From Paludibacteraceae bacterium (GTDB lineage: Bacteria > Bacteroidota > Bacteroidia > Bacteroidales > Paludibacteraceae), in assembly GCA_905233925.1 (NCBI GenBank), contig CAJOFV010000006.1, forward strand, positions 1 to 34,940: 34,940 nucleotides of DNA. The letters run 5' to 3'. How positions within the stretch are numbered: position 1 is the stretch's first letter; each line of letters begins with the position of its first letter. The position numbers were made by a program, and so were the translations under genes. Of this stretch, positions 15,901-21,412 are shown piece after piece. Under the pieces are notes generated by a model. It saw nothing but the letters and a program-made list of their open reading frames with translations. It had not been told where the DNA came from and ran no database searches.

Positions 15901-16757
15901 AACAAGTGGCTATATTCAACTACCACATGGCTCCTTTCACCTCTTACTTCGTACAATTAGGCGGTGATCCGGCAGCTGACCTGACAATTACTTACGAGTA
16001 TGGCCAGTCTGGTAAAATGAACATAATTCGCCGTCAGCCTGCCGAATATGAAGAGGATAACCATGAGGTTTGGTTCGGTATTACGCTTGCCAATGAGAAA
16101 GCCGAGCAGGACGAGACAGCCCTCCTCATCTCTGACAAGTTCACCGACGACTACGATATAATGAACGACCTCGTCAAGATGCGCGGTACGTACTACAAGT
16201 ACTACACCAAGCCGGTACTTGCATCCCGTAATGCCGCAGACGAATTGGCATTCAACGCCTTGCCGGACAATTCCGCGAAAGCAGGTGTGCCGCTCAACTT
16301 CTACGCCGCTTCACAAGGACAATATACCATCGCTCTGGACGGACGGTATAGCCTTGAGGAGATTAAGGACGCGCAACTGTTTGATAGCGAACTCAACACC
16401 TGGCATAATCTCATGGCCGGTGATTACGGCTTCACGGCGAAGAAAGGCGACAACACGACCCGCTTCATGCTCTACGTGACTGTTGAACGCAAGCAGCCGC
16501 AAGTGCCCACCGAGATAAACAACATCTCTGGCAAACTGACGCTCACTACGGCAGACAGGACACTTATACTCAGCGGCTTGCGCGAGGACGCGGATATCTA
16601 TGTATATGATATGAGTGGCAAACTCATCGCTGCTGACCGCCACTTCGCAAATGGCGACAACAGCGTATGGCGCACCACAGTTTCTACACAGGGAGTTTAC
16701 TTCGTTCGTGTAAAAACAGGAACGGAACAACAAACCTTGAATACCATTGTTTATTGA
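6936..16757 (+). CDS. Giant secreted C10-family cysteine protease with repeat modules and type IX sorting domain
   Basis: A 3,273-residue exported protein. Residues 1-21 are a signal peptide (cleavage after QVFA). Residues 22-140 match the Spi-type inhibitory propeptide of streptopain and interpain. Residues 150-430 are the C10 peptidase domain: catalytic Cys184 in LTGCVATAMAQV, His367 in YYGHSFICDGY, and the HFNWGWSG block with Asn386 and Trp387. Next come an InlB-B-type repeat (about 433-510), repeat modules (about 512-1245) each combining a Gly-rich beta domain, a BIG2-like Ig fold (YSSSDETVATVNNSGVV) and an InlB-B-like unit (FAGWYGS...YAVYT), and further InlB-B and beta domains. A lamin-tail-like domain lies near 2335-2530. 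The last 80 residues (IYVYDMSGKL...GVYFVRVKTG) are a type IX secretion sorting domain. The protein is probably anchored at or released from the outer surface. It is followed 30 bases later by two membrane-protein genes. Confidence 0.93.
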   Translation: MNKHLLSLFSALTLCVGQVFAERVSEADAALVANNFMNVSSSSTAKKATRSKRMVLKKSTAAEEPQYYIYENADGEGWVMVAANDIARPIIAYSDEGSFRTDNQPENLKHWLGRYNAQIKQAEEDGVSATEEVTQEWSRLRKGGNIRKGTPVVAALIKTKWDQDAPYWKYCPKKNGTQQTLTGCVATAMAQVMYYWKWPEKGTGSYSYSTQTLGLSCSADFANTTYDWDNMLEKYTQYYNEGSSSPTSTSSGNTAQQDAVATLMYHCGVAVAMDYNVSSAGGSGAQTIRPNASYSTAKCAQNALYQNFGYKSTTVKGYYRPGGSGYSVVSDANWHNYLKTELDAARPIMYAGGGYEDINDDDTYYGHSFICDGYDDTTPTRKYHFNWGWSGYCDGYYDIENLVPGTGGSGAGQGEYLYDHDIIIGIIPDKPDVTITWSVQGVTSTTTQTTGTLVLPATTPSDCSGTGGKKFVGWTAQSTITGGTRPTDLFTSGSGITVTENKTYYAVYATASEGGGGGSSTGSKTFTFSSIASANNWENGVAYTSVVDAPVTITASGGGNNGKWYTSGGGSWRMYSGGTVTIAVTSGSVTSVTSSPSCSFTISNGEATFSPSARTDFTSITVNYSASGGSGTSYSEYSLICGTPCSNTPEMSFSPATVNKTTADDSFTKVVSMSGNGSGQTAKYSSSDETVATVNNSGVVTLKGKVGSTTITASVEASGTYCAASASYTLNVTAAPINVTLYYNGTSASLTNQTNPYTLPTGAPYNTAMCSGDWTFAGWYGSAYTKSETEPTYITELTATGSAYAVYTTTETSGGGGSSTGSKTFTFSSIASANSWENGVAYTSVVDAPVTITASGGGNNGKWYTSGGGSWRMYSGGTVTIAVTSGSVTSVTSSPSCDFTISNGEATFSPSARTDFTEITVAYSVGGGGSSTTYYATTPECVTPCSNTPEMSFTNTTVDETTDDVTYTQAVTITGKGSGQTVDYSSSDETVATVDNSGVVALKGKVGSTTITASVLADGDYCAASASYTLNVTAAPINVTLYYNSTSASLTNQTSPYTLPTNAPYNTAMCDGNWTFAGWYGSEYTKSETEPTYITELTATGSAYAVYTTTETSGGGGSSTGSKTFTFSSIASANSWTNGTAYTEVEDSPVTITAEGGGNNGKWYTSGGGSWRMYSGGTVSIAVTSGSVTSVTSSPTCSFSISEGVATFSPSDRTDFTEITVAYSVGGGGSSTTYYATTPECPTTVTVTFYKNDGTDASTSQTIPYNTSTALTANSFSRTGYTFQGWATSATGTKAYDDGASVTLTSNTPLYAVWQKNSHDVTFNPSPTGATVTINSSSTSPKSVEYGETVTIAITPDAAYEISSVTATGVEVSGSGNTRTFTMPDADVTVTVTMAIKTTYAIRFFNNGTQVGTTQNLYADQTATPPTDPTACEGYTFYGWWTEALATTNTEAHKVTDFTVSGAQDYYAVYSHSEGSGESTTINAGDFSSVGDGGNIGTKSISGIIFTGDRNTHATLEPKYYSGSPSTIRCYVGNKLTISASSISQIDFTYDGSYDGGNINVSAGGWESTPTTNWDQTWKGSADEVVFTIGGTAQWRITAMKITTGGGGTTYYTTSPDCVECLTKVTLTKGEESNGTFTLNKADGVYNNCTSNFVVTVSNITPASGYYCTGVTASGDHNEVTGPDGSGNYTVTYEKGNAVTSTITANFAPNPKYTVTWSMDGDISTTAEYEAGQAIVFPTSATGCDGRTFMGWVSEAITTPQDNAPTYVTSATMGTSNLIYYAVYAEEDDSGSGSATYSKATSIAAGDKVIFVCEGATTEMSGISTSSTKYGLGTDYSTAPAGLFVFDVEAGTSAGTFAFKNANKYLYWGSGNTLNLYNTTAEANNSWSVSINSSGNATILNASNTDRQLVWNNGSPRFACYENPTIGTSYYIIQIYKQSGGTSYTGYTTSCGASVNAKNIGWITATKRQKVKRVINVSAKGFAEATTLTATSGNAQFKVTLGASAVPSGAAGLSTTLTVEYAPTDFGTKDEDVEITLTAGDQSKTITVSGRSLPEEFLLITKKTSTSTWYALPANMTGGANEYDGIAVSPNDPTTPTAVAVSSSTLIYNMASVASSRYADNGHLVRLVGNGNKCLWGSKATNATKVNIQNYATLGESNGDYYEWDLKTTDGVHYFVESPCNAEYASGRRLAYGSKFGMYKEGTVFYIVSAGCSSHPEDVNISPRRVDATFSWVSNASSMVIDLYTNDGMTEGHLSSTATSSPYVFTGLAESTNYWYRLTPDGSIDCAVTGTFKTSGPIIDIVEWQENAVVLFIDKGDINPKIIIDGQEEHGSITGGDGNATELFFAKYFEGAGSMKLVSIFNGTKNDINLTNYSIYVKMRGATSWAPSNDVNLDLGTLGSIKAGQEIIFFSRPLGTETDLANCSNDFLTGKVSTSSSADSNPRWVECDGETFQKINFNGNDPILLKKNGTLIDVIGSEEGNAPTATNCLYGDSEKGWGGTVRNMDKGKSPSDPAFDAFYDVSSKTPATTADSIAILNGFGINLTDDEIPLTTARCIFFRDKRVTCGDSAVAMNGSTFVTFSNHDEFTSEWYGRSVCMNAAAKTAAGVSNDAQATCNSYQDIANMNYNEYYIDWTNINAGTELDQFTHNPETKEYTITIDNMRQHACLNLRFQLVQGEEVLTEASQQVPIVVTGNVDTNDDLFSALVVDKTSGNPSYSHSKDRCKTCDVVVLGTATLTKGPDTDPKDVPEIGNLKVYPGGKLIVPDETNYTVNSLALRRQEDNLSIADIKGGLTIGTANSTFLDIRIDPTNWHYFTLPYDCNVSDIRFVNDDVTIPVIGTDFLISAYDGEHRAATQATSWRDLTSTDVLYKGVGYIIGLPGSGKVQREFRFPMSNDVIAEEKASEGKQTGIFHAWGGDKSDTELRPNHKGWNLIGNPYLTYYETKLQDPLPTGELIHDPDEDPWLGHYVRNTDGVRYIVVPVDNGWSEYEQVAIFNYHMAPFTSYFVQLGGDPAADLTITYEYGQSGKMNIIRRQPAEYEEDNHEVWFGITLANEKAEQDETALLISDKFTDDYDIMNDLVKMRGTYYKYYTKPVLASRNAADELAFNALPDNSAKAGVPLNFYAASQGQYTIALDGRYSLEEIKDAQLFDSELNTWHNLMAGDYGFTAKKGDNTTRFMLYVTVERKQPQVPTEINNISGKLTLTTADRTLILSGLREDADIYVYDMSGKLIAADRHFANGDNSVWRTTVSTQGVYFVRVKTGTEQQTLNTIVY
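8470..10660 (+). repeat. Near-identical 0.9-kb repeat modules inside the protease gene
   Basis: The sequence CGATAGCCTCTGCAAAT starts at 8524, 9421 and 10321, giving periods of 897 and 900 bp. Two full modules and a third partial one (to about 10660) are very similar at the DNA level, including silent positions. The first two differ in few places over the first 300 bp, while the BIG2 and InlB-like parts have diverged more. Confidence 0.9.
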
Positions 16758-16787
16758 TATAATTAACCATAAAAAACACACACAACT

Positions 16788-17540
16788 ATGCGACTCGATT
16801 ATATCAATAACATGAGAAATATTTACCGTCAGGAGAAACTGCGTAACTACCGCCGCACGGTTATATTCTTCCTCAGTGTAGGTGTTATGGCTTATCTTGC
16901 AGTACTGGTGACCATCATGACCGCCAAACGGGATGAAAGTGCCGTTTCCGGTCAGGTGGCTGTCACCAAATTCGAGGGCGAAGTGATTCAGCGTGCCTCG
17001 GACGCTCCGTCTGCCTCTGCGTCTCCGACTCCCGCAGACGTGAAAGCGGCACAGCCGTCCACGCCGGCCTATCGTCCTGCGGGACTGGTGCGCCACACGG
17101 CTGCACAACCTGCAAGTTCACCGCTTCCGCAACAGTCTTTCCGTTCGACAAGTAACGCTGCACTCACCGTGCACACTACCTCCTCTGCAACGGTCAAGAA
17201 CATCGGCGGAGGTGGAAGCACTGCCGGCGCAACTACCAGAGGAACGAGCGTAACAACAAGTAGCAGTACAGCGTTCAGTACTTCCACGTCAATAATGGTT
17301 CTACCCACTTTGGCGCGTGCCTCATCCCGTAACCTCAATGCTGCAAATACACTGGCGGCGGAAGCCGAGATAATTGAGAACACGGCAACTGACCGTGCGG
17401 CTAAACCGGGTATAAAAAGAGTGGACGGACACCCGCTGGATCCGTTTATGGACCCTGTCGGCGATGCCCTCTTGCCGCTCATCTTGCTCGCTTTGGCATA
17501 TGGTTCATTCATTCTTTACCGCCGTAGACAACGCTTATGA
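16788..17540 (+). CDS. Membrane protein with Ser/Thr/Ala/Pro-rich linker, unknown function
   Basis: A 250-residue protein. The N-terminal 23 residues are basic; a transmembrane helix follows at about 24-44. Then come roughly 150 residues rich in Ser, Thr, Ala and Pro with a Gly-rich patch (NIGGGGSTAG). A second helix lies at about 226-244 (DALLPLILLALAYGSFILYR), ending in RRRQRL. The block DPFMDPVGDALLPL is compact and looks conserved. The layout suggests two inner-membrane anchors with the linker in the periplasm. It starts 30 bases after the protease and its stop overlaps the next gene as ATGA (17537-17540), so the three are probably co-transcribed. No catalytic motif is visible. Confidence 0.75.
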   Translation: MRLDYINNMRNIYRQEKLRNYRRTVIFFLSVGVMAYLAVLVTIMTAKRDESAVSGQVAVTKFEGEVIQRASDAPSASASPTPADVKAAQPSTPAYRPAGLVRHTAAQPASSPLPQQSFRSTSNAALTVHTTSSATVKNIGGGGSTAGATTRGTSVTTSSSTAFSTSTSIMVLPTLARASSRNLNAANTLAAEAEIIENTATDRAAKPGIKRVDGHPLDPFMDPVGDALLPLILLALAYGSFILYRRRQRL

Positions 17541-17725
17541 AACCCTCACAGATAGTCTTGATAATCGCAATGCTTGTGCTCCTTGCCGGAGCGATAATGA
17601 CTTTCACTCCTTATAAAGAGTATGCCAATTACGTTCTTGTTGCCGGACTGCTCATAATGGTCATCCGTGGTTCCCTCCGCATCCGCGAAAAAGAAGACAA
17701 AAAAGAAGATGATGCGAATGAGTAA
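17537..17725 (+). CDS. Small two-helix membrane protein
   Basis: Sixty-two residues with two predicted transmembrane helices (about 4-23 and 30-45) joined by TPYKEYANY, and a charged cytoplasmic tail REKEDKKEDDANE. It starts inside the stop of the preceding membrane-protein gene (ATGA overlap), so its translation is probably coupled. The size and topology suggest a partner subunit of that protein. No family is recognised. Its last codons form the first unit of the 8-bp repeat array that leads to the peptidase gene. Confidence 0.7.
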   Translation: MKPSQIVLIIAMLVLLAGAIMTFTPYKEYANYVLVAGLLIMVIRGSLRIREKEDKKEDDANE

Positions 17726-17772
17726 ATGTTAAAATGAGAAAATGAGAAAATGAGTAAATGAAAAAATGCGTA
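17717..17772 (+). repeat. Seven tandem 8-bp repeats (AATGAGAA type) forming a stop-start ladder
   Basis: Units of exactly 8 bp read AATGAGTA, AATGTTAA, AATGAGAA, AATGAGAA, AATGAGTA, AATGAAAA and AATGCGTA. ATG codons at 17726, 17734, 17742 and 17750 each open a three-codon frame (M-L-K, M-R-K, M-R-K, M-S-K) whose TGA overlaps the next ATG as ATGA. The last one overlaps the ATG of the peptidase gene at 17758. The first ATG directly follows the TAA of the 62-residue gene. Confidence 0.9.
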
Positions 17773-18189
17773 AATAACGACATTCTCATTCCCGAAATGG
17801 CAGACCTTCTCCGCGAGGGCAAGGACGTGCGTTTCACCCCTACGGGTGTTAGTATGCGTCCGTTCATTGAGGGTGGCAAAGATGTTGTCGTTTTGCGCAA
17901 ACTGCCCACCGTCAGTGTAGGGGACATCGCTTTAGCGGCACTGCAGAATACGTATGTCTTGCACAGAGTCATTGCTATTCAAAACAATAACATCACTTTG
18001 ATGGGAGACGGCAATATCGGCAACACAGAGCATTGTACCCTCGCGGACATTCTTGGCACGGTTATCCGCATTGAGAATGCCCGAGGACGCCGCAAACCCC
18101 TCACTCGTGGCAGGTTATGGTATCACATCCGTCCCTGCCGCAGAATATTACTCAAAATCTATAGAAAACTATTAAAACTATTCGCCTAG
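17758..18189 (+). CDS. S24/S26-family peptidase (signal-peptidase-like, Ser/His type)
   Basis: A 143-residue protein with the signal-peptidase/LexA-like core: FTPTGVSMRPFI with Ser32 as probable nucleophile, then VSVGDIAL, YVLHRVIAI with His69, and LMGDGN with Asp84. The position after the nucleophile loop that holds the general base is His, as in SipW, archaeal and eukaryotic type I signal peptidases, instead of the Lys of typical bacterial LepB. There is no N-terminal membrane helix; the C-terminus is strongly basic (RIENARGRRK...KIYRKLLKLF) and may bind the membrane surface. It lies between two 8-bp repeat arrays and directly before a PqqD-like gene. Peptidase-plus-PqqD pairs occur in peptide-maturation loci of Bacteroidales, so a role in trimming a peptide or protein is inferred. 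Confidence 0.8.
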   Translation: MKKCVNNDILIPEMADLLREGKDVRFTPTGVSMRPFIEGGKDVVVLRKLPTVSVGDIALAALQNTYVLHRVIAIQNNNITLMGDGNIGNTEHCTLADILGTVIRIENARGRRKPLTRGRLWYHIRPCRRILLKIYRKLLKLFA

Positions 18190-18216
18190 TCACCTAGTTA
18201 CCTAGACACCTAGTTA
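18185..18216 (+). repeat. Four tandem 8-bp repeats (CCTAGTTA type)
   Basis: CCTAGTCA, CCTAGTTA, CCTAGACA and CCTAGTTA occur back to back. The first unit contains the TAG stop of the peptidase gene. Together with the array at 17717-17772, repeats bracket the peptidase gene on both sides. Confidence 0.9.
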
Positions 18217-18239
18217 CTTATAAAAAAACTCAATCAACA

Positions 18240-18515
18240 ATGAAAACGAAAAAAGGCTTCAAACTCCGCCAGCTTGGCGACGAATGGATACTCATCGGTG
18301 AAGGGATCGAACAGATCAACTTCAACAAGATGATTACTATGAACGAAACCGCTGCATTCCTCTGGACTAAAGCAATCGAACATAAGGGCAAAGACCTTAC
18401 GGCGGATGACTTGGCGCAGTGGCTTCTGGATGAATATGAAGTTACGCCCGAGCAGGCAAAAACCGACGCACAACTCACCATCGACAACTGGCTCGAAATC
18501 GGCATCGCCGAATAA
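18240..18515 (+). CDS. PqqD-family protein (peptide chaperone / RRE fold)
   Basis: A 91-residue protein matching the PqqD fold: an N-terminal beta part (GFKLRQLGDEWILIGEG), the hallmark MNETAAFLWTKA (34-45), a helix DDLAQWLLDEYEV, and the final helix with TIDNWLEIGI. PqqD proteins bind the leader of a precursor peptide and present it to a maturation enzyme, often a radical SAM protein. None is present here; the neighbours are an S24/S26 peptidase upstream and a phosphoethanolamine-transferase-like enzyme downstream. The gene is in a run of same-strand genes. Its peptide partner is unknown. Confidence 0.85.
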   Translation: MKTKKGFKLRQLGDEWILIGEGIEQINFNKMITMNETAAFLWTKAIEHKGKDLTADDLAQWLLDEYEVTPEQAKTDAQLTIDNWLEIGIAE

Positions 18516-18538
18516 TCCGCTGCTTGTACTATTACGCG

Positions 18539-20143
18539 ATGATGTCTTCGTTGCTCAAACACAATAAGTGGCTACTCGCCTGTTTATGGTGGCTGTTGGG
18601 GCTGATGATTATCTTCTCGGCGTTTGTTACCGACCCTGACGACCGCCATGGTTTGTTGCTTTATAACATTCTCTTTACACTCATCTTTCCCGCGCTGTTC
18701 CTCTTGATAACAGGGCGCTTGCGTCGCTGGGGGCTGGTTGCATTCTTTCTGTTGGCTCTTCCGCCAAGTCTTATTGAGGTAGGCTGGTTCTGCATGGACA
18801 AGAGCATCCTTATCCGTAATCAGTTCTGGGTAATATTCGCTACCAACCCCGCAGAAGCGTCGGGTCTATTGTCCATGGTACAGCCGTGGCAGTGGCTGCT
18901 GCTCTTTGTTTATCTGGATATTTGCATAGCCTTGCTTGTCCTCGCTCTCAAGGAGTCCGCGAACAATGATATCGCTCTATGTGCCTGCTCTGGCCGCAAG
19001 CGGCTTGCGATATCCCTTGTAGGGGCTTTCATGGTGGGAATATACTGCCTCTTTCCTGGTGTTCGCAACAATGTCCCTTGTGTAGATTTCTACAGCAGTT
19101 ATCATGGTTATCGTGGTGAAGTGCGCAAGGCGGAGAACTTCATGCATAACCGTCAAGACCTCTCCGGCGCGGTACAAAACAACTTGCCGGATAGTACAGC
19201 CACAATAGTTGTAGTTATCGGTGAAAGCCTCAACCGTACCCACTGCTCCCTTTATGGCTACTGCCGTCCCACTACACCGCGCCTGGATGCCCGTAATGAC
19301 GTGATTGCTTACCGAAATGTCGTTTCGCCGGACTTTATGACGCAGACAGTTCTGCAGCAGGTACTTACGTTTGCCAACGATGAGAATCCCGACGCGCGGT
19401 GGAACTGCCCGACTTTGCCGGAACTCCTGAACGCAGCGGGCTGGCATACCTACTGGTTTGATCCCTACGAAGGCAATAACAACACCTCCAAGACTATCCC
19501 GACAGGTTTCTCTTCCATTGCAAAACTATGCACCACATATCACCTCTGCGATGAAACGGAGCAGTACGACGGCAACTATCTCAACCACCTCCAAACTATT
19601 CTGGCGGATACGCTGACAGCGCGTAAAGCGATATTTTTCCATCTTATAGGTAATCATTTCCCGTATGAACGCCGTTATCCCGAACAGTTCGGATTCTTTG
19701 AGGATAGTGATGTTTGTTCCCCTTATCGTGACCGGCTTTCCGCGCAGCAGATGGAGACGATTAACGCGTATGACAATGCGGTGCGTTACAATGACTGGCT
19801 GGTTGACAGTATTTTCAGTGTCCTGTGCATGCAGAACGGCTGTTGTGCCATGATTTATTTCCCCGACCATGGAGAGGAAGTCTATGACCTTGACTTTTAT
19901 GCAGGGCGTTCCTTCAACCACATTACCCGCAGCTTGTATGAAATTCCTCTGCTCTTCTGGCAGAATGAAGAGTACAGTTGGTCGAATCCTTTGTATATTG
20001 ATGTGGAGGCTCCCTATTGTACGGGGGATATGATTCATTCCCTGTTGGACATCTTTGCGGTTTCATACACCATGCAAGATTCTACTCGCAGTCTCTTCCG
20101 TTCCACCTTCCAACCTCGTCCCCGCCCGACAGATGATAAATAA
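18539..20143 (+). CDS. Phosphoethanolamine-transferase-like membrane enzyme (EptA/sulfatase family)
   Basis: About 534 residues starting at ATG 18539 (a TTG at 18524 is in frame but less likely). Four to five hydrophobic helices occupy the first 175 residues. The periplasmic catalytic domain then begins with VVVIGESLNRTH and CSLYGYCRPTTPRLD (about 225-250). IGNHFPYERRYP and YFPDHGEEVYD supply metal-binding His and Asp residues. The family moves phosphoethanolamine from phosphatidylethanolamine to lipid A, core sugars or other surface glycans. In EptA and EptC a Thr in the GET/GEST motif is the nucleophile; here the motif is GESL, so Ser230 would have to act. It is the last gene of the run that starts with the C10 protease. 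Confidence 0.82.
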   Translation: MMSSLLKHNKWLLACLWWLLGLMIIFSAFVTDPDDRHGLLLYNILFTLIFPALFLLITGRLRRWGLVAFFLLALPPSLIEVGWFCMDKSILIRNQFWVIFATNPAEASGLLSMVQPWQWLLLFVYLDICIALLVLALKESANNDIALCACSGRKRLAISLVGAFMVGIYCLFPGVRNNVPCVDFYSSYHGYRGEVRKAENFMHNRQDLSGAVQNNLPDSTATIVVVIGESLNRTHCSLYGYCRPTTPRLDARNDVIAYRNVVSPDFMTQTVLQQVLTFANDENPDARWNCPTLPELLNAAGWHTYWFDPYEGNNNTSKTIPTGFSSIAKLCTTYHLCDETEQYDGNYLNHLQTILADTLTARKAIFFHLIGNHFPYERRYPEQFGFFEDSDVCSPYRDRLSAQQMETINAYDNAVRYNDWLVDSIFSVLCMQNGCCAMIYFPDHGEEVYDLDFYAGRSFNHITRSLYEIPLLFWQNEEYSWSNPLYIDVEAPYCTGDMIHSLLDIFAVSYTMQDSTRSLFRSTFQPRPRPTDDK

Positions 20144-20145
20144 AA

Positions 20146-20164
20146 AAGCCCCGAAAGAGGGCTT
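20146..20164 (-). terminator. Intrinsic terminator facing leftward
   Basis: AAGCCC (20146-20151) and GGGCTT (20159-20164) form a 6-bp stem with a seven-base loop. Six A precede it, so on the minus strand it ends in GGGCTTTTTTATTT. It stops leftward transcription from tRNA-Ala and may also end the rightward operon. Confidence 0.7.
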
Positions 20165-20169
20165 GTAAT

Positions 20170-20190
20170 GTGGAGTATAGCGGACTCGAA
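20170..20190 (-). repeat. Second copy of the tRNA-Ala 3' end
   Basis: These 21 bases are identical to 20286-20306, which cover the T-loop, T-stem, 3' acceptor arm and discriminator base of the tRNA-Ala gene plus one base beyond. The copy lies 116 bp downstream of the gene in its direction of transcription. Such a copy is the usual scar of tRNA-targeted integration (att site) or of a decayed tandem tRNA. Confidence 0.85.
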
Positions 20191-20259
20191 AATTGCGCCA
20201 CGCGCAATAATCGTGCCCTTGCGGCTAAGAACCGTGGGAGAGGCCGCTCTTCATACTCA

Positions 20260-20284
20260 AAGAGACTGCTTGTCGCAGTCTCTT
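20260..20284 (-). terminator. Hairpin directly after tRNA-Ala
   Basis: AAGAGACTGC (20260-20269) and GCAGTCTCTT (20275-20284) form a perfect 10-bp stem, two bases beyond the 3' end of tRNA-Ala. No long T run follows on the minus strand, so it may be a processing or pausing signal; the strong terminator is at 20146-20164. Confidence 0.5.
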
Positions 20285-20286
20285 CG

Positions 20287-20360
20287 TGGAGTATAGCGGA
20301 CTCGAACCGCTCACCTCAACACTGCCAGTGTTGCGCTCTAGCCAGATGAGCTAATACCCC
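20287..20360 (-). tRNA. tRNA-Ala (anticodon GGC)
   Basis: Read on the minus strand the gene begins GGGGTATTAGCTCATCTGG and ends with acceptor ATACTCC plus discriminator A. The acceptor stem pairs fully with one G-T. The D-stem is GCTC/GAGC, the anticodon stem CAACA/TGTTG with loop CTGGCAG (anticodon GGC, Ala), and the T-loop TTCGAGT. The CCA end is not encoded. Confidence 0.95.
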
Positions 20361-20396
20361 TTTTTCTCTAAATCGGCTGCAAAATTATACTTTTAT

Positions 20397-20427
20397 TTTG
20401 ATATATACAAATTTTTTTGTAATTTTG
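20397..20427 (+). promoter_or_regulatory. Promoter of the acyltransferase/glycosyltransferase pair
   Basis: TTTG at 20397-20400, a 19-base spacer and TAATTTTG at 20420-20427 match the Bacteroidales consensus. The expected transcription start is near 20434, only a few bases before ATG 20438, so ATG 20447 may be the true start. Confidence 0.75.
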
Positions 20428-20437
20428 CAGCAAATTT

Positions 20438-21412
20438 ATGTATTTTATGACAAATAAGGAGATTTATACCGGGTGGGTGAAGACGCAAGACCGTCTTCCG
20501 GTCTTTATGCAACCGTGGTGGCTGGATGCCGTTTGTGCCGGAAAAGAGTGGGATGTAATCCTTGTTTTTGCAGATAATTCCCAGACGGAAGTTATGGCGG
20601 CAATGCCTTTCCTCCTCCGCAAGAAATGGTGGATGCGTTGGATTACCATGCCCCAACAGACTCAAATCGGCGGGCTGTGGTTGGACGAAAAGCGCGAGTT
20701 CTCGCCCGACGAGTTGACCTCTATCTGTCAGCAGATTGCTGACCGTCTTACCGAGTTCAAACTCGATTATTACTATCAGCAGTTCCCGGTTGGCAGTCCA
20801 TGTCCCGAGCTGTTCAAATCGCTTGGCTTCAAGGTGAAGGAACGCACCACATACCGCATTGATGACCTTTCCAATCTTGACAAGGTGATAGATGACTTCT
20901 CCAAGAACAAGAAACGCCAGCTTCAGAAAGCACTGTCCCTTCATGCGGAGACGAAGATTACCGCGGAGGAGTTTTATACCCTTCACCAGTCCTGGCTCGC
21001 TGCGCAGAAAAAGAAAATCTCCTATTCCCGTGAGTTCCTGCTTGTATTGGAGCAGAAGTTGCGCAAGAACCACCAGTCGCAGATTCTTACCATCTGCAAC
21101 CCCGACCACGAGCCCTATGCTGCGGCTTTGCTTTGCTGGGACAAGGTGCGTATGTACTACCTTATTCCTTGTTTCAATCCCGAGTTCAAAGAGTCCGGTG
21201 CATCCGCTCTGCTGGTACTCGAAGCGCTCAAACTCGCTCGCGAGAAAGGTGTGGCTTTTGATTTCGAAGGCAGCATGATTCGCTCCGTGGCGCAGCACTA
21301 CAAGCAGTTCGGATCTACCCCTGCCACTTATTACAGCGTTGAGAAATATTACAACTGGACATTCCGGTTCGCTATGGCATGGAACTGGCTCACTACCCGC
21401 AAATATAATTAA
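20438..21412 (+). CDS. FemAB-like GNAT acyltransferase
   Basis: A 324-residue protein resembling the FemAB/BioF2-like GNAT group (Acetyltransf_6) found in polysaccharide and cell-envelope loci. N-terminal motifs include PVFMQPWWLDAV and AAMPFLLRKKWWMRW (where ligand contacts lie), and the C-terminal GNAT half contains AAALLCWDKVRMYYLI, GASALLVLEALKLARE and FDFEGSMIRSVAQHYKQFGS. The last block is very typical of these enzymes, which transfer an acyl or aminoacyl group to a sugar or peptide. The start may be ATG 20438 or ATG 20447. The next gene, a glycosyltransferase, starts immediately after the stop, so the two are one transcript and probably act on the same glycan. Confidence 0.8.
   Translation: MYFMTNKEIYTGWVKTQDRLPVFMQPWWLDAVCAGKEWDVILVFADNSQTEVMAAMPFLLRKKWWMRWITMPQQTQIGGLWLDEKREFSPDELTSICQQIADRLTEFKLDYYYQQFPVGSPCPELFKSLGFKVKERTTYRIDDLSNLDKVIDDFSKNKKRQLQKALSLHAETKITAEEFYTLHQSWLAAQKKKISYSREFLLVLEQKLRKNHQSQILTICNPDHEPYAAALLCWDKVRMYYLIPCFNPEFKESGASALLVLEALKLAREKGVAFDFEGSMIRSVAQHYKQFGSTPATYYSVEKYYNWTFRFAMAWNWLTTRKYN

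Noticed and set aside
18190..18239. Possible precursor peptide gene between the peptidase and PqqD genes
   Set aside because: The 50 bases hold only the 8-bp repeats and an A-rich leader; no reading frame of useful length exists.
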